A stretch of 64,000 bases of DNA from Ectocarpus siliculosus (lineage: Eukaryota; Sar; Phaeophyceae; Ectocarpales; Ectocarpaceae): positions 274,748 to 338,747 of the forward strand of contig FN648905.1 in the NCBI GenBank assembly GCA_000310025.1, written 5' to 3'. This document shows, one piece after another, positions 21,143 through 31,098 of this stretch (position 1 is the first letter of the stretch; the number at the start of each line of letters is the position of its first letter). The notes beneath the pieces are model-generated. The model did not search any database. It saw nothing but the letters and a program-made list of their open reading frames with translations, and was not told where the DNA came from. The translations under genes were made by a program, and so were the position numbers.

Positions 21143-21337
21143 TGTATGGGGTGCTCGGCAGAGTATACTGTCTACGGGGCCTCCTGGGGATAAGCGGATG
21201 GTATATGTTGATGGGCATGCTGCATGGTGATGGTGTTCCCTACCGCGTGTCTCTCACTCTCTAAGTCACCAAGCAAGGTCTTGAGTCAATATTATTTCTT
21301 TCTCTTTCGGCCTCTGACGAGCTACCGCACCCAAACA
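21143..21337 (+). repeat. Copia-B LTR
   Basis: 195 bp in plus orientation. It begins TGTATGGGGTGCTC and ends CACCCAAACA, the reverse complement (diverged) of the copia-A LTRs. It is the 3' LTR of the outermost element in the nest. Confidence 0.75.
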
Positions 21338-22390
21338 TCACATTTTCACGGTGAATAAAGGAGCACACCCCACATAACTCCAGGTAGAACCGAGCGAAGG
21401 ATTGAAATTTAATTAATCATCTACGGCGCTCACCACGCCGACCCGTGGTATTTGCTTCAAGTCCATTCCGTACTTGACACCCATCACACCGAACGAACAC
21501 AAATATATGGACGATTGTCTCGACGTTCAACGCACTATGAAGGGGTTCAAGCGAAGTCATCGGGTCCGTAAAAGCAATTGTATGAATGGGCCAATCATTG
21601 GTGGCGCAGGTTTAGACATCAACAATAGTCATTCTGATGCGCAAAATTCCGAAGTCCCCCGACATAAGGTGATGTCGTGCGGTTCCAGTCGGTCATGAAG
21701 GCGCCCGGCTCAAAACGGTTTAAGGTTTAGGTGAAGCGATGTGCTCCAGAAGAGAGATGTCGTGGTGGGCGCGTGTGGCACTGTACAGGTAAATGGCCGT
21801 CGATCCAAAGAGACGTTGCGTTTCATGAAAAGAAACAAATGTCCTCTGTTTTCTTCCCGAGTTTCTATCTCCCCACCACACACCACGCGTACCCACCTCA
21901 CATGCTATTATTATACTCACCCATTCTTACTCCCGATTCCTCTAGTCTTCGCAGGTCTTGGGTATTATTGTGGTGTCCATATGGCGTGAAACACCGATCG
22001 ATGATTCCAGGCTGATGGTGAAACCGAGAGAAGGGATGGAAGGCAGAAAACCTTTGTATTCCCAAACCAGTTCGTTTTGCTGTGCACATCCCCCAGTTAA
22101 AGCCTCTCCCATCGATACTCTACCACACAGGTGTATTTGGACAGTCCCACATGTAGTACGATGGTACGGGGTTTTGGTCATGTGCAGGTGGAACGGTGTC
22201 ACCTGCGTGATTGGTATAAATCGATCCTGCACGATTCCTCTTTTGGGGCCGGCATTATCTAAAATATAAATGAAAACAAAATATTTTACTTGAAAATAGT
22301 GCGGAAGGGTCTTCCAAACGCTATTGTACAAAGATTGTTTTGAGTCCGCACGTATGGACCGAGGATTCGCGGCTTTACTTAAATTCGAGA
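21338..22390. other. Intergenic, no gene seen
   Basis: No recognisable gene or repeat. The open frames are short. Confidence 0.35.
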
Positions 22391-22450
22391 TGAAAAAATC
22401 GAGATGAAAATCGACATGAAATGAAAATCGACATGAAAATCGACATGAAC
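22391..22450. repeat. Short AAAATCGACATGA tandem run
   Basis: Three to four imperfect copies of a 13-18-bp word (AAAATCGACATGA, with AAAATCGAGATGA variants). The same ATCGAGATGAAAA word is the core of the larger array at 23.6-24.2 kb. Confidence 0.7.
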
Positions 22451-23620
22451 ACCGTGCCCCCACGCCCCACGCCTACGCCCATGCCCGACCCACCTTGTCT
22501 CGTAGATGAAGATCCCGGCATCGTTTGCACGGGGAATACAACAGCAACCACTGCAATACGACGTGGACTTGGACCATGGACTATTTTCAGAGGCAGACCT
22601 CCCAGGAGAGGTCAGTCAAGATGAAATATTATTTTCAGATACAATAGAGGGAATCCACGTGTTGTTGAAATGACGTGAAAGATTGACATTTCAGGAAGTT
22701 TTGACGTGAAGAGGTTGCGCCGCTTTTTTGGGGGCAAACTCTGACGGCGAAATTTTTGTGAGGAAGCGTCAAAATTAAATTTCACCCAAACATAAAACGA
22801 CGCGAAAAGATTGACGCTTCAAACATCGCCAGACTGTGGCTCACACACGCTTGCTCTGCTGCGGTCTGCTGTGCGCGGTCAGCAGCGAACACATTGGCCA
22901 TGCCTATACTGATTGCTCCTAGCGGTCCTGCACCCACGCGTCTCGGCAGTTCTCACGGCGGCCAAGTGGCCAGACGCGCGTGTTCGGCGCGCGCGTTCGG
23001 TAGATGTGCTGTCGCGATTGCGCACGGGCTTTCAGCAGCAAAAAGGGGCATAGGCAGGGGAGTGATTGGGGGAGTCTCGCCCTCGAAGGCAGCACATGGA
23101 GAGGAGTAAGGGAGGGTACACGGACTTTGCCAGTCAGTAGGTGCATTTCGCCCGCCCCCTCACGGGGTTCGGTGCTCTGCTGCCGCAGTGACATCGGTAT
23201 ATACACAGCAGTGCAGCGAGCAGCTGCCTTACTCATCAGCAACGAACGGCAGTTTGCCGCCTGGGAAGTCGCAGTTTGACGCCTGGGAAAAGTCGCCGCG
23301 GCAAAGGAGGGAAGGTCGGCGGGATGAGGCGAAGGGGTACACCTAGTCTCCTGGGAGCCTGGGGGTGTGAGTCTTCGCTTCGGAATGTCGACCCTGGGTG
23401 GCAGCCCGAACCAACCTTGAACTCTACCTCCACCATTTTTTTTTTTTCACCTCTCACGTGTCAACGGGCACACGCGGTGCGAATTTTTTCCCGTCAAAAC
23501 CCTCAACCGTCACTTTATGTTGGCGTCAATCCTCAAAGGTCAAAATTCCGCGTCAATCCATAGTGGATACCCTATGTATTTTGCCATTCGAGACGAAAAA
23601 GCTGACTGGACGCCCAATTT
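22451..23620. other. Non-coding stretch with TTGACG/CGTCAA-rich flanks
   Basis: No gene seen. 22670-22830 and 23450-23570 both contain repeated TTGACG/CGTCAA words in opposite orientation, which could be the decayed ends of a transposon. The similarity is too weak for a firm call. Confidence 0.3.
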
Positions 23621-23624
23621 CTGC

Positions 23625-24190
23625 CCATGTGCAATCGAGATGAAAAAACTGACTCAGGCACCACTTTCTGTGTTTCAAATCACATGCCACCACACTTGTG
23701 CCCCACACCTCTGCCCCACGTGTAATCGAGATGAAAAAACGTGCAATCGAGATGAAAAAACCGACTCAGGCACCACTTTCTGTGTTTCAAAAAAATCACA
23801 CGCCACTACACTTGTGCCCCACGCCCCCGCCCCACATGTAATCGACCTGAAAAAACGTGAAATCGAGATGAAAAAAACGACTCGAGCTCCACCTTGTGTT
23901 TCAAATCACACGCCACTACAATTGTGCCCGACGCCCCCGCCCCACATGTAATCGACCTGAAAAAATCGACTCGAGCTCCACCTTGTGTTTCAAATCACAC
24001 GCCACTACACTTGTGCCCCACGCCCCCGCCCCACATGTAATCGAGATGAAAACACGTGAAATCGAGATGAAACAACCGACTCGAGCTCTACCCTGTGTTT
24101 CAAATCACACGCCACACACTTGTGCCATACGCCCCCGCCCCACGTGTAATCGAGATGAAAAAACCGACTCGGGTGTTTCAAATCACAACT
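23625..24190. repeat. Tandem minisatellite, 77-115-bp unit, six copies
   Basis: TGTTTCAAA recurs at about 23671, 23782, 23897, 23987, 24097 and 24174. Each unit combines one or two ATCGAGATGAAAAAA words, CCGACTCGAGCTCCACC, the TTTCAAATCACACGCC word and CCCCACGCCCCCGCCCCACATG. Copy length varies with the number of ATCGAGATGAAAA words. Confidence 0.85.
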
Positions 24191-24372
24191 CCACACCCCT
24201 GTCTCTTAGGTGATCGACATGCAAAAATTTAGACTGGTACACATGTGCATCAAAACACGCCCCACATCCTCTCCTCCCAATACAGCCGGTTCCCGCCGTA
24301 GTGGACCAGCGTGTGCCATCACGAAGGTCTACGAGGAAAGGCCGAGGCGAAGCGTGGGCTATCGGCACCTAC

Positions 24373-25644
24373 ATGGTCACCCACGACTGGCACTACAAGC
24401 CACGTCCCTTGAAACGGGGCAGGGTGTTTCGACGAAAGGTCTCGAAAGCCAGCGGAGCCAGCGAAGCCGCCGGCATTGGCAGCGACAGCAGCAGCACGTC
24501 CAGCAACAACGGCGGAGCCGGTGGCAGCGAAGTTGGTGGTGAAGCTGGTGGGCGTGGCAACAACGGAGGTGTAGCCAGTGGTGGTGACAGCGGTGGTGAA
24601 AGCGGCGGTGACAACGGCAGCGATGGTGAAGCTGGAGGGTGTGGCAACAACGGCGGTGGCGGTGACAGCGACAGCGACAACGGCAGCGGTGGTGACAACA
24701 GCAACGGTGGTGAAGCTGGAGGGTGTGGCAACAACGGCGGTAGTGGTGACAGCGGCGGTAGTGGTGACAGCGGCGGTGACAACGACAGCGGTGGTGAAGC
24801 TGGAGGGTGTGGCAACAACGGCGGTGGTGGTGACAGCGGTGGTGACAACAGCAACGGTGGTGAAGCTGGGGTGTGTGGCAACAACGGCGGTAGTGGTGAC
24901 AACGGCGGTGACAACAACAGCGGTGGTGAAGCTGGGGGGTGTGGCAACGACGGCGGTGGCTACGAGAGGGACTGTTCCACCGACTGTTCCACCGACAGTG
25001 ACACCGACAGCGACAGCGATTACGGCAGCGGAGCCAGCTGTGTGGGAAAGGGCAGGGGCAAAACTGGTGGTGGGGGCAAGGGCAAGGGCAAAGAAAAGGG
25101 CAAAGGACAAGCTGGTGGTAGGGACAAGAACAAATTTGCAGCCCCGTACCCTAGGTTTAGTGCCACGACTCAGTCTATGAATTCTGTCGAGGAGAAACAC
25201 ATTGACGCCTGCCAGAAGAAATCGTGGGCGAAGAATGACAAACGACGCAAAGCAAAGAACGAACAGAGGAATGTATCGCTGAAGGAAATCATCTATGTGA
25301 TCAACACATGGGCGAGAGGAAAGAAGCATATCCCTCTCCCGTTCTTCGCTAAGATGGAGAAGGAGGACCCGGCGCTGAGCGGTATCGTCGCGGGGAAAAC
25401 CACCATTTTGTCGCCCAAGCACGGGAACGGAACGGTTGTTAGCTTCGACAGGGAGAAGGGGTACTGGGTGTACACCATTGAGTGGGGTCGCAAGTCCACG
25501 CCCGACGGCAAATACTCCGCTCACGACGTGCTGAAAGAGGCGAACGATTGCAAGACCGTCACACTCGAGGAAATGTACAAGAGCATGATTAACTACGCCT
25601 GCGTCGTGCTGAACGTCGTCAACATACAGTGGTATTTTTCCTGA
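24373..25644 (+). CDS. Gly/Ser/Asn-rich protein with basic C-terminal domain, unknown
   Basis: 423 residues from the first ATG at 24373. The frame is open further upstream and a spliced first exon is possible. After ~45 basic residues comes a repeat of about 190 residues built from GGEAGGCGNNGG and GDSGGDN units, then a Ser/Asp stretch and a Gly/Lys run. The last ~150 residues are ordinary globular sequence: a Lys/Arg-rich helix (KNDKRRKAKNEQRN), a helical segment, then GNGTVVSFDREKGYWVYTIEW, which looks like a small beta-barrel of the Tudor/SH3 type. That last reading is weak. The gene faces the DDE transposase gene tail to tail, about 0.46 kb apart once the assembly duplication is discounted. 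It could be an accessory protein of that element or a host gene. I do not recognise the family. Confidence 0.55.
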   Translation: MVTHDWHYKPRPLKRGRVFRRKVSKASGASEAAGIGSDSSSTSSNNGGAGGSEVGGEAGGRGNNGGVASGGDSGGESGGDNGSDGEAGGCGNNGGGGDSDSDNGSGGDNSNGGEAGGCGNNGGSGDSGGSGDSGGDNDSGGEAGGCGNNGGGGDSGGDNSNGGEAGVCGNNGGSGDNGGDNNSGGEAGGCGNDGGGYERDCSTDCSTDSDTDSDSDYGSGASCVGKGRGKTGGGGKGKGKEKGKGQAGGRDKNKFAAPYPRFSATTQSMNSVEEKHIDACQKKSWAKNDKRRKAKNEQRNVSLKEIIYVINTWARGKKHIPLPFFAKMEKEDPALSGIVAGKTTILSPKHGNGTVVSFDREKGYWVYTIEWGRKSTPDGKYSAHDVLKEANDCKTVTLEEMYKSMINYACVVLNVVNIQWYFS

Positions 25645-26246
25645 GGCCGAATTTCGTTGTCCCTCCATAACTTTTGACTGAAGTGGAGAACAAAAAAAAA
25701 AAACATGTTATTAACGCCCGCGAAGAGGCGCAAAAGAGTAGCGAGTCGGAAAAAAAAAAAAAAAAGGGAAAATTATGCCTTTCGCCGGGGCTCGAACGTT
25801 AGTCCTGGGTCATTTTTGCACCATTTTTGTTTTTTTTTGCGTCGATTTTTTTTTTTTCTTTTTCTTTTTTTTGGTTGCAAACATGCGTCACGTCGAGTAA
25901 AACACCCCCAAACACCGCACAAACGCAGGTACCCTTCACCTACTGTACTGTATCACCCTACAGCAACTTTTGGCAACGAGCAACCGCACAAAATACGTGT
26001 ATTCACACAAAAAAAAAAAAAACAGGTAAAAAAGCTGAGAAAATGTGGCGAAAACAGGGGGAAAAAAGTCAGTGCTGGACAGCACAAGGAATACAAACGC
26101 ATGCCTCTCTACTTCCTCCACGTGTTCGGCGTCGGGCGCCTGTGGGACTTGAATTTCTTGTAGATCTCCTTGCCCGTGGGTCCAAGTGCACGTGCCTTCA
26201 GGTACACGAGGGCATGCGTGTAAGCCTTCTTGCAGTAAGCCTGGAC
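25226..26246. repeat. First copy of 1,021-bp duplicated block at gap
   Basis: As far as I compared them, identical to 26347-27367 at a constant offset of 1,121 bp, including the length of poly-A and poly-T runs. It covers the 3' end of the Gly-rich gene and the last ~140 bp of the transposase gene. It ends exactly at the N gap. Confidence 0.9.
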
Positions 26247-26346
26247 NNNNNNNNNNNNNNNNNNNNNNNNNNNNNNNNNNNNNNNNNNNNNNNNNNNNNN
26301 NNNNNNNNNNNNNNNNNNNNNNNNNNNNNNNNNNNNNNNNNNNNNN
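26247..26346. other. Assembly gap, 100 N
   Basis: Exactly 100 unknown bases. The two sides are the end and the beginning of the same 1,021-bp sequence, so two overlapping contigs were probably scaffolded without merging. Confidence 0.95.
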
Positions 26347-27367
26347 GGGCGAAGAATGACAAACGACGCAAAGCAAAGAACGAACAGAGGAATGTATCGC
26401 TGAAGGAAATCATCTATGTGATCAACACATGGGCGAGAGGAAAGAAGCATATCCCTCTCCCGTTCTTCGCTAAGATGGAGAAGGAGGACCCGGCGCTGAG
26501 CGGTATCGTCGCGGGGAAAACCACCATTTTGTCGCCCAAGCACGGGAACGGAACGGTTGTTAGCTTCGACAGGGAGAAGGGGTACTGGGTGTACACCATT
26601 GAGTGGGGTCGCAAGTCCACGCCCGACGGCAAATACTCCGCTCACGACGTGCTGAAAGAGGCGAACGATTGCAAGACCGTCACACTCGAGGAAATGTACA
26701 AGAGCATGATTAACTACGCCTGCGTCGTGCTGAACGTCGTCAACATACAGTGGTATTTTTCCTGAGGCCGAATTTCGTTGTCCCTCCATAACTTTTGACT
26801 GAAGTGGAGAACAAAAAAAAAAAACATGTTATTAACGCCCGCGAAGAGGCGCAAAAGAGTAGCGAGTCGGAAAAAAAAAAAAAAAAGGGAAAATTATGCC
26901 TTTCGCCGGGGCTCGAACGTTAGTCCTGGGTCATTTTTGCACCATTTTTGTTTTTTTTTGCGTCGATTTTTTTTTTTTCTTTTTCTTTTTTTTGGTTGCA
27001 AACATGCGTCACGTCGAGTAAAACACCCCCAAACACCGCACAAACGCAGGTACCCTTCACCTACTGTACTGTATCACCCTACAGCAACTTTTGGCAACGA
27101 GCAACCGCACAAAATACGTGTATTCACACAAAAAAAAAAAAAACAGGTAAAAAAGCTGAGAAAATGTGGCGAAAACAGGGGGAAAAAAGTCAGTGCTGGA
27201 CAGCACAAGGAATACAAACGCATGCCTCTCTACTTCCTCCACGTGTTCGGCGTCGGGCGCCTGTGGGACTTGAATTTCTTGTAGATCTCCTTGCCCGTGG
27301 GTCCAAGTGCACGTGCCTTCAGGTACACGAGGGCATGCGTGTAAGCCTTCTTGCAGTAAGCCTGGAC
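26347..27367. repeat. Second copy of 1,021-bp duplicated block at gap
   Basis: Repeats 25226-26246. It contains a redundant 3' fragment of the Gly-rich protein frame (26347-26765, plus) and then the real end of the transposase gene, which continues beyond 27367. Confidence 0.9.
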
Positions 27368-30300
27368 TACCGCAATGGCCTGTCTATCCTTCTCCGGTCT
27401 AAAGCTCAACGGCACGTTTTTGCGCAAGCATTCCATCGAATATGTGCAGTTCTGGCGCGTCCAGTCCTTCGCACGGCCCCAAACGAGCTTGATGGGGTTG
27501 CACTCGCAGTGGTACTTGGGGAGCATCACGCAGACTCCCCCGTGCCGCCGCATCAACAGCACCAGACTAGAGTCAACTTCCTTGAAGTCTCGCTGCTCTC
27601 CCAGAACATGCTCCATGCTCATGCTGAGGTCCTTCTTCTCGCCCGTCCCCCCCAACTTCGACATGCCCTTCTTCAGCAACCCCCTCTCGAACAAGATCTG
27701 CCGCATCCCCTTCAGCTTCCCGACATACTCCGACGGTCGGAGGTGCTCGGCGTAGAAGGGGGGGTCGTCCCCCCTTTGGAAAACCAAGTGCTGTGTCGTG
27801 CCAGCTTTGAGGAGTGGCGTATCTTCCAGAATCGTCACGGCATCCATCGCCGCAAGCTCTTCTCCCTTTCTCACTCCACCGAAACCCACGTTCATCCCGC
27901 TCACCCTTGGCGCGCCGACCTCTAGGCAGTCATGGCAGGACGACCAGTCGAACAGGCACACAGGCTTGTGGTTGGGGTAGAGGACGGCCACCACATCCAG
28001 GACGTCGTTCGTGTGGTCCAGCATTTTCAGACCGGTCCAGTAGCCCTCCTTGTTCTTGCCGTACTCGAAGAGATGGAAGGACCAATAGTTGCCGTCGTCG
28101 TCGACATGCAGCATGTCGATTGGCCGGTACTTCTCTGGTTTGATGTTCTCCCCTCGTCTAGCTGCAGCGGCCGACTCACGGCAACGTTTCTTCCGGTTGC
28201 TCTCGGCCTCAGCTACCTGGCTCGGCGACGCCGAAAAGAAGCCAACGTTGTGGATGATCGTTCCTGACACCATGATGCCCTGGCCGGGTGACTTCTTTAT
28301 TACCACACGCTGGTCTTTCCTGAACCACGCCCACTTCTGGTCGTCGTTGGCTGCCGAAGAAAGAAGAAGAAAACAGGGGCGGCCAAAAAAAAAAGAATCA
28401 GAGAGTGCAACAAAAACGTTCAGTACTCTGCTGTAATGTACAGTACTCCTACACAGTACTGCTGTATGTGCGAGACCACTGCACACAACCCAACCTTGTC
28501 GAAGTATTTTTGCAACTTTAACTTCACGTGGTGGACGACAATTTTTGCATTGCTCTACAATATTTTTATGTTTTGACTTGACTTCCCACTAACCTCGGAA
28601 GATGCTCTCGTCCTGGTAGAGAAGCAAGGCCTTCTTCCCGTCCGGGTACGTTTTCTTGCTCTGTACTTTAGCTTGCAGGTCAGGCGACAGGTCCGCCAAC
28701 GCCGATTGTAGATCGTCGACACTCACCCAGACACCGTCACCTTCCTGCATGCGGTCGGCCTCCGGCACTTCGTTCACGTCAATGCCCCAGGCCTCGGCTT
28801 CCTCGTTCGGCACCGGAATCCACACGTCCATGCGGTCGCGAGCGTCGAACAGTTGCGGCAGAAAGTCGTTGTTCCGGTACTTGAGGGTCTCCGGGTCGTC
28901 GTGGCCGTCGAAGTAGAGACCCTTTTTGGCACCGTGGTACTCGCACCCTAGCTTCTTCAGCCATGCCGTTGCTGTAGACAGGGAGATGAAACGCTTCCCG
29001 GGAACGGGGGGCTCGCCATCTTTCTCTGTTGGTTCTTCCCGCCGCACTCTCAAGCCGTCGAAAGGGTCGAAGTCCTCCGTCTCCAGCGCCTCCAGCTTGG
29101 GCATGATGGTCTTGTTGATCCACTTGCGGAAATCTTCTGCCGTCTTGTTGGCTTCACCGCTCAGTATGCCGCAGTTGTCCAGCATCCACTGCTTCACCAG
29201 CTTTTGGATGCCTTCGTCGAGCTCCAGGAGAAAGGTCCGCTGGAAGCGACCTTTTTCTGGCGGCTTGATTTTGCCGCGTGCTAGAAAACCATGCTCCCAG
29301 TCGTTTACGGTTCCAATGCTTCGTCTGCCCACTCGTGCGGCAGCTGCTAGCGCATCGGTGCGGTTGACCCCGTCTTGCTGGAGAAGGTACAGATGGAGCA
29401 ACGTCATGGCCTGTTGAACCACGTGGGCCAGCTGGTAGTTGGACAGGGCAGCCCCCGGTGCGCTCGCCTCGTCCTGTGGAGAATGCCGGAGGGAGAGAGC
29501 GAGGGTGTGGGGACGGGGGGGTTAAACAACTGTTGTCGATGAAATGAACGTTACAGTATTGCTTTCGGATGTGCACTGCACAGCAGAGGCGCCCATGGTG
29601 CTGGGCGGACGCAGCAGCAACTTAACAGCAGTGTTTTACAGCAGTATACTTATTCGAGTGGTGACACTGTACACAGCAGTACAGTGGTTAAAGGAGAAAG
29701 TAGTTTGCGGCAGTACATTACTGCTGTACAGCAGTTCTTTACACACTCAAAAAAAACACTCACATCTTCCAGTGCCGCTGCCGCACTGATGGCCTTCTGC
29801 GCATCCCTCAACACGGTATCAAAATACTCGATGCTGTCCGCGCGAAATTCATCCGCCGCCGCCTCAACCGCCCGTGCTCTGAGATCTGCCTCGCGAGCAC
29901 GCTTGATCTTTTTTCTAGCCTGCGATGTGTTGTACGTGCCCTTGTTCATGTACCTCTTCATCGCCTCATCGGCCATCTCAGGCTCAGTTGCCTTCCACGC
30001 CCGCAACAATTCTGCCAGCGTCCCAGCTTGAAGTTCGAGTGCGCCTGGAAAGGCTTTGACGAGCTCCTCGCGCAGCATGGTAGCTCTTTCTCGCCGGGCC
30101 CTCTTTCCTAGGCTTCCTTTCTTCCTCCCGGCGCCCTCTCTGGCGCCGCCGCACCCTTCTCGCAACCTTTCGGCGCCTCCAACACCAGGTTCTTGAAGAG
30201 AACCAGGTGCGGGAGCTGCAAGTCTGACACCCGTTGTAACCCGGGAGGGTGGTTGCTGGATCGCTTCATGCTGGATGGTCTTTGCTGCAAGGTCTAACCA

Positions 30301-30546
30301 TGTTTGCGCTGTGATGGTTCTGCATGCTTGAGACTCGGCGGCTCTGTCTCTGCCACGTGCACTCTTCGTGGTGAACGTCCGGCTGTGCCACTGAAGTAAC
30401 GGCTGGCCGGCCTGGCTGCTGTGTCTTGCTTTCAGACCAATGCGGTACTTTCGTGGAGCCCCTCTGTGCACCTCGAGTTCTCCGAGCTCGTACTCAGCAG
30501 GCAGAGTTCCCTTCACATGCAGCAGCGCATCTGTATCGGGGTCCAT
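27230..30546 (-). CDS. DDE transposase, IS630/Tc1-type, three exons
   Basis: Spliced model: exon 1 30546-29764, intron with GTGAGT donor, exon 2 29473-28594 after CTCCACAG, intron with GTTAGT donor, exon 3 28350-27230 after TTCGGCAG. Phases match (0, then 1), giving about 927 residues ending in TAG. Exon 1 is basic (GRKKGSLGKRARRER). Exon 2 has a helix-turn-helix region (DALAAAARVGRRSIGTVNDW), then WLKKLGCEYHGAKKGLYFDGH, typical of the large eukaryotic DDE_3-like transposases known from fungi. Catalytic motifs are YQDES at the exon 2-3 junction, LFDWSSCHD, and HCECNPIKLVWG. The family normally has NPIE in the last motif. Here the acid is Lys, a single GAG to AAG change, so the enzyme may be dead. 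The ATG at 30546 (ACCATGG) is chosen, with the frame open to 30642. I could not define the element ends. Confidence 0.82.
28351..28593 (-). other. Transposase intron 2
   Basis: 243 bp with GTTAGTGG donor and TTCTTCGGCAG acceptor. It splits the first catalytic region, and removal joins YQDESIFR to AANDDQKW in frame. Confidence 0.8.
29474..29763 (-). other. Transposase intron 1
   Basis: 290 bp with GTGAGTG donor and CTCCACAG acceptor. It contains many CAGCAGTA/TACTGCTG words, including the palindrome CTGCTGTACAGCAG. Similar words occur around 28420-28470, in the open stretch upstream of the exon 3 acceptor on the + strand side. Confidence 0.8.
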
Positions 30547-30798
30547 GGTCCCGCCCAAGATCTGTGGCAAAAGCGTACCCTGCACGCCCTGAGAAATTTG
30601 AAATTTTCCTCTGCTATGCAGACGCTCGGAGGTTCCAACCAAACGTTTTTAGAACCCATTTTTTGCGGGGATTCCAAAAATGGAACTTTTTTTTGCGGCA
30701 AAAAAAGTCTTCGTCGTCGATTGCGCGTTTTTCCTATTTCTCGCCGATTCTATGAAAACGGCCAACCCAGCGTAGCTCGTGCCCATCTAATTTGCCGC

Positions 30799-31098
30799 AG
30801 TTTAAAGGAGGGGAAGCCGTGGGTGGTAGCTTGCTCCTAGAGATAGATGAAGGTAGGTTCTGTCGTTGACACGCTTGTCCACGATCACGTAGAGATGAGA
30901 AAGTTGCTTGTTGTTGCTGAGAGACGATCAGCAAGGGTCTGAGGTGAAGTGGGGATCCAACTTCACCTCAGGGGGGTACGCAGACTAGACAAAATCCTAA
31001 GAGGGTAGGTGTCTGAAGGGTATACCTCCTGAGACCGACCCACATCCTATCAACAATAAGATGTACCCTATTTAAGCTAGCAGCCACACTCCTTAACA
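30799..31098 (-). repeat. Gypsy 3' LTR
   Basis: 300 bp. On minus it starts TGTTAAGGAG and ends CTCCTTTAAACT, forming an imperfect terminal inversion. It is identical to 41289-41588. Confidence 0.95.
30940..30970. promoter_or_regulatory. Perfect 11-bp hairpin in the 3' LTR
   Basis: TGAGGTGAAGT and ACTTCACCTCA flank a 9-base loop. It could act in RNA end formation or as a regulatory palindrome. The same hairpin lies at 41430-41460. Confidence 0.6.

Noticed and set aside
22670-23570. Transposon with TTGACG-rich inverted ends
   Set aside because: Words in opposite orientation are visible, but no alignment long enough to define termini or a target duplication.
24319-25668. A 449-codon open frame on minus opposite the Gly-rich gene
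   Set aside because: It is the antisense of a Gly/Ser-codon repeat (Thr/Val/Ala-rich) and of the C-terminal domain. The plus-strand protein has natural composition and the antisense does not.
25785-25815. tRNA T-arm-like sequence (GTTCGAGCCCCGGCGAAAGGCA on minus)
   Set aside because: No D arm, anticodon arm or pairing acceptor strand precedes it; the upstream minus sequence is A-rich.
26347-26765. A second gene copy of the Gly-rich protein C-terminus
   Set aside because: Part of the exact duplication at the scaffold gap, so probably not a real second locus.
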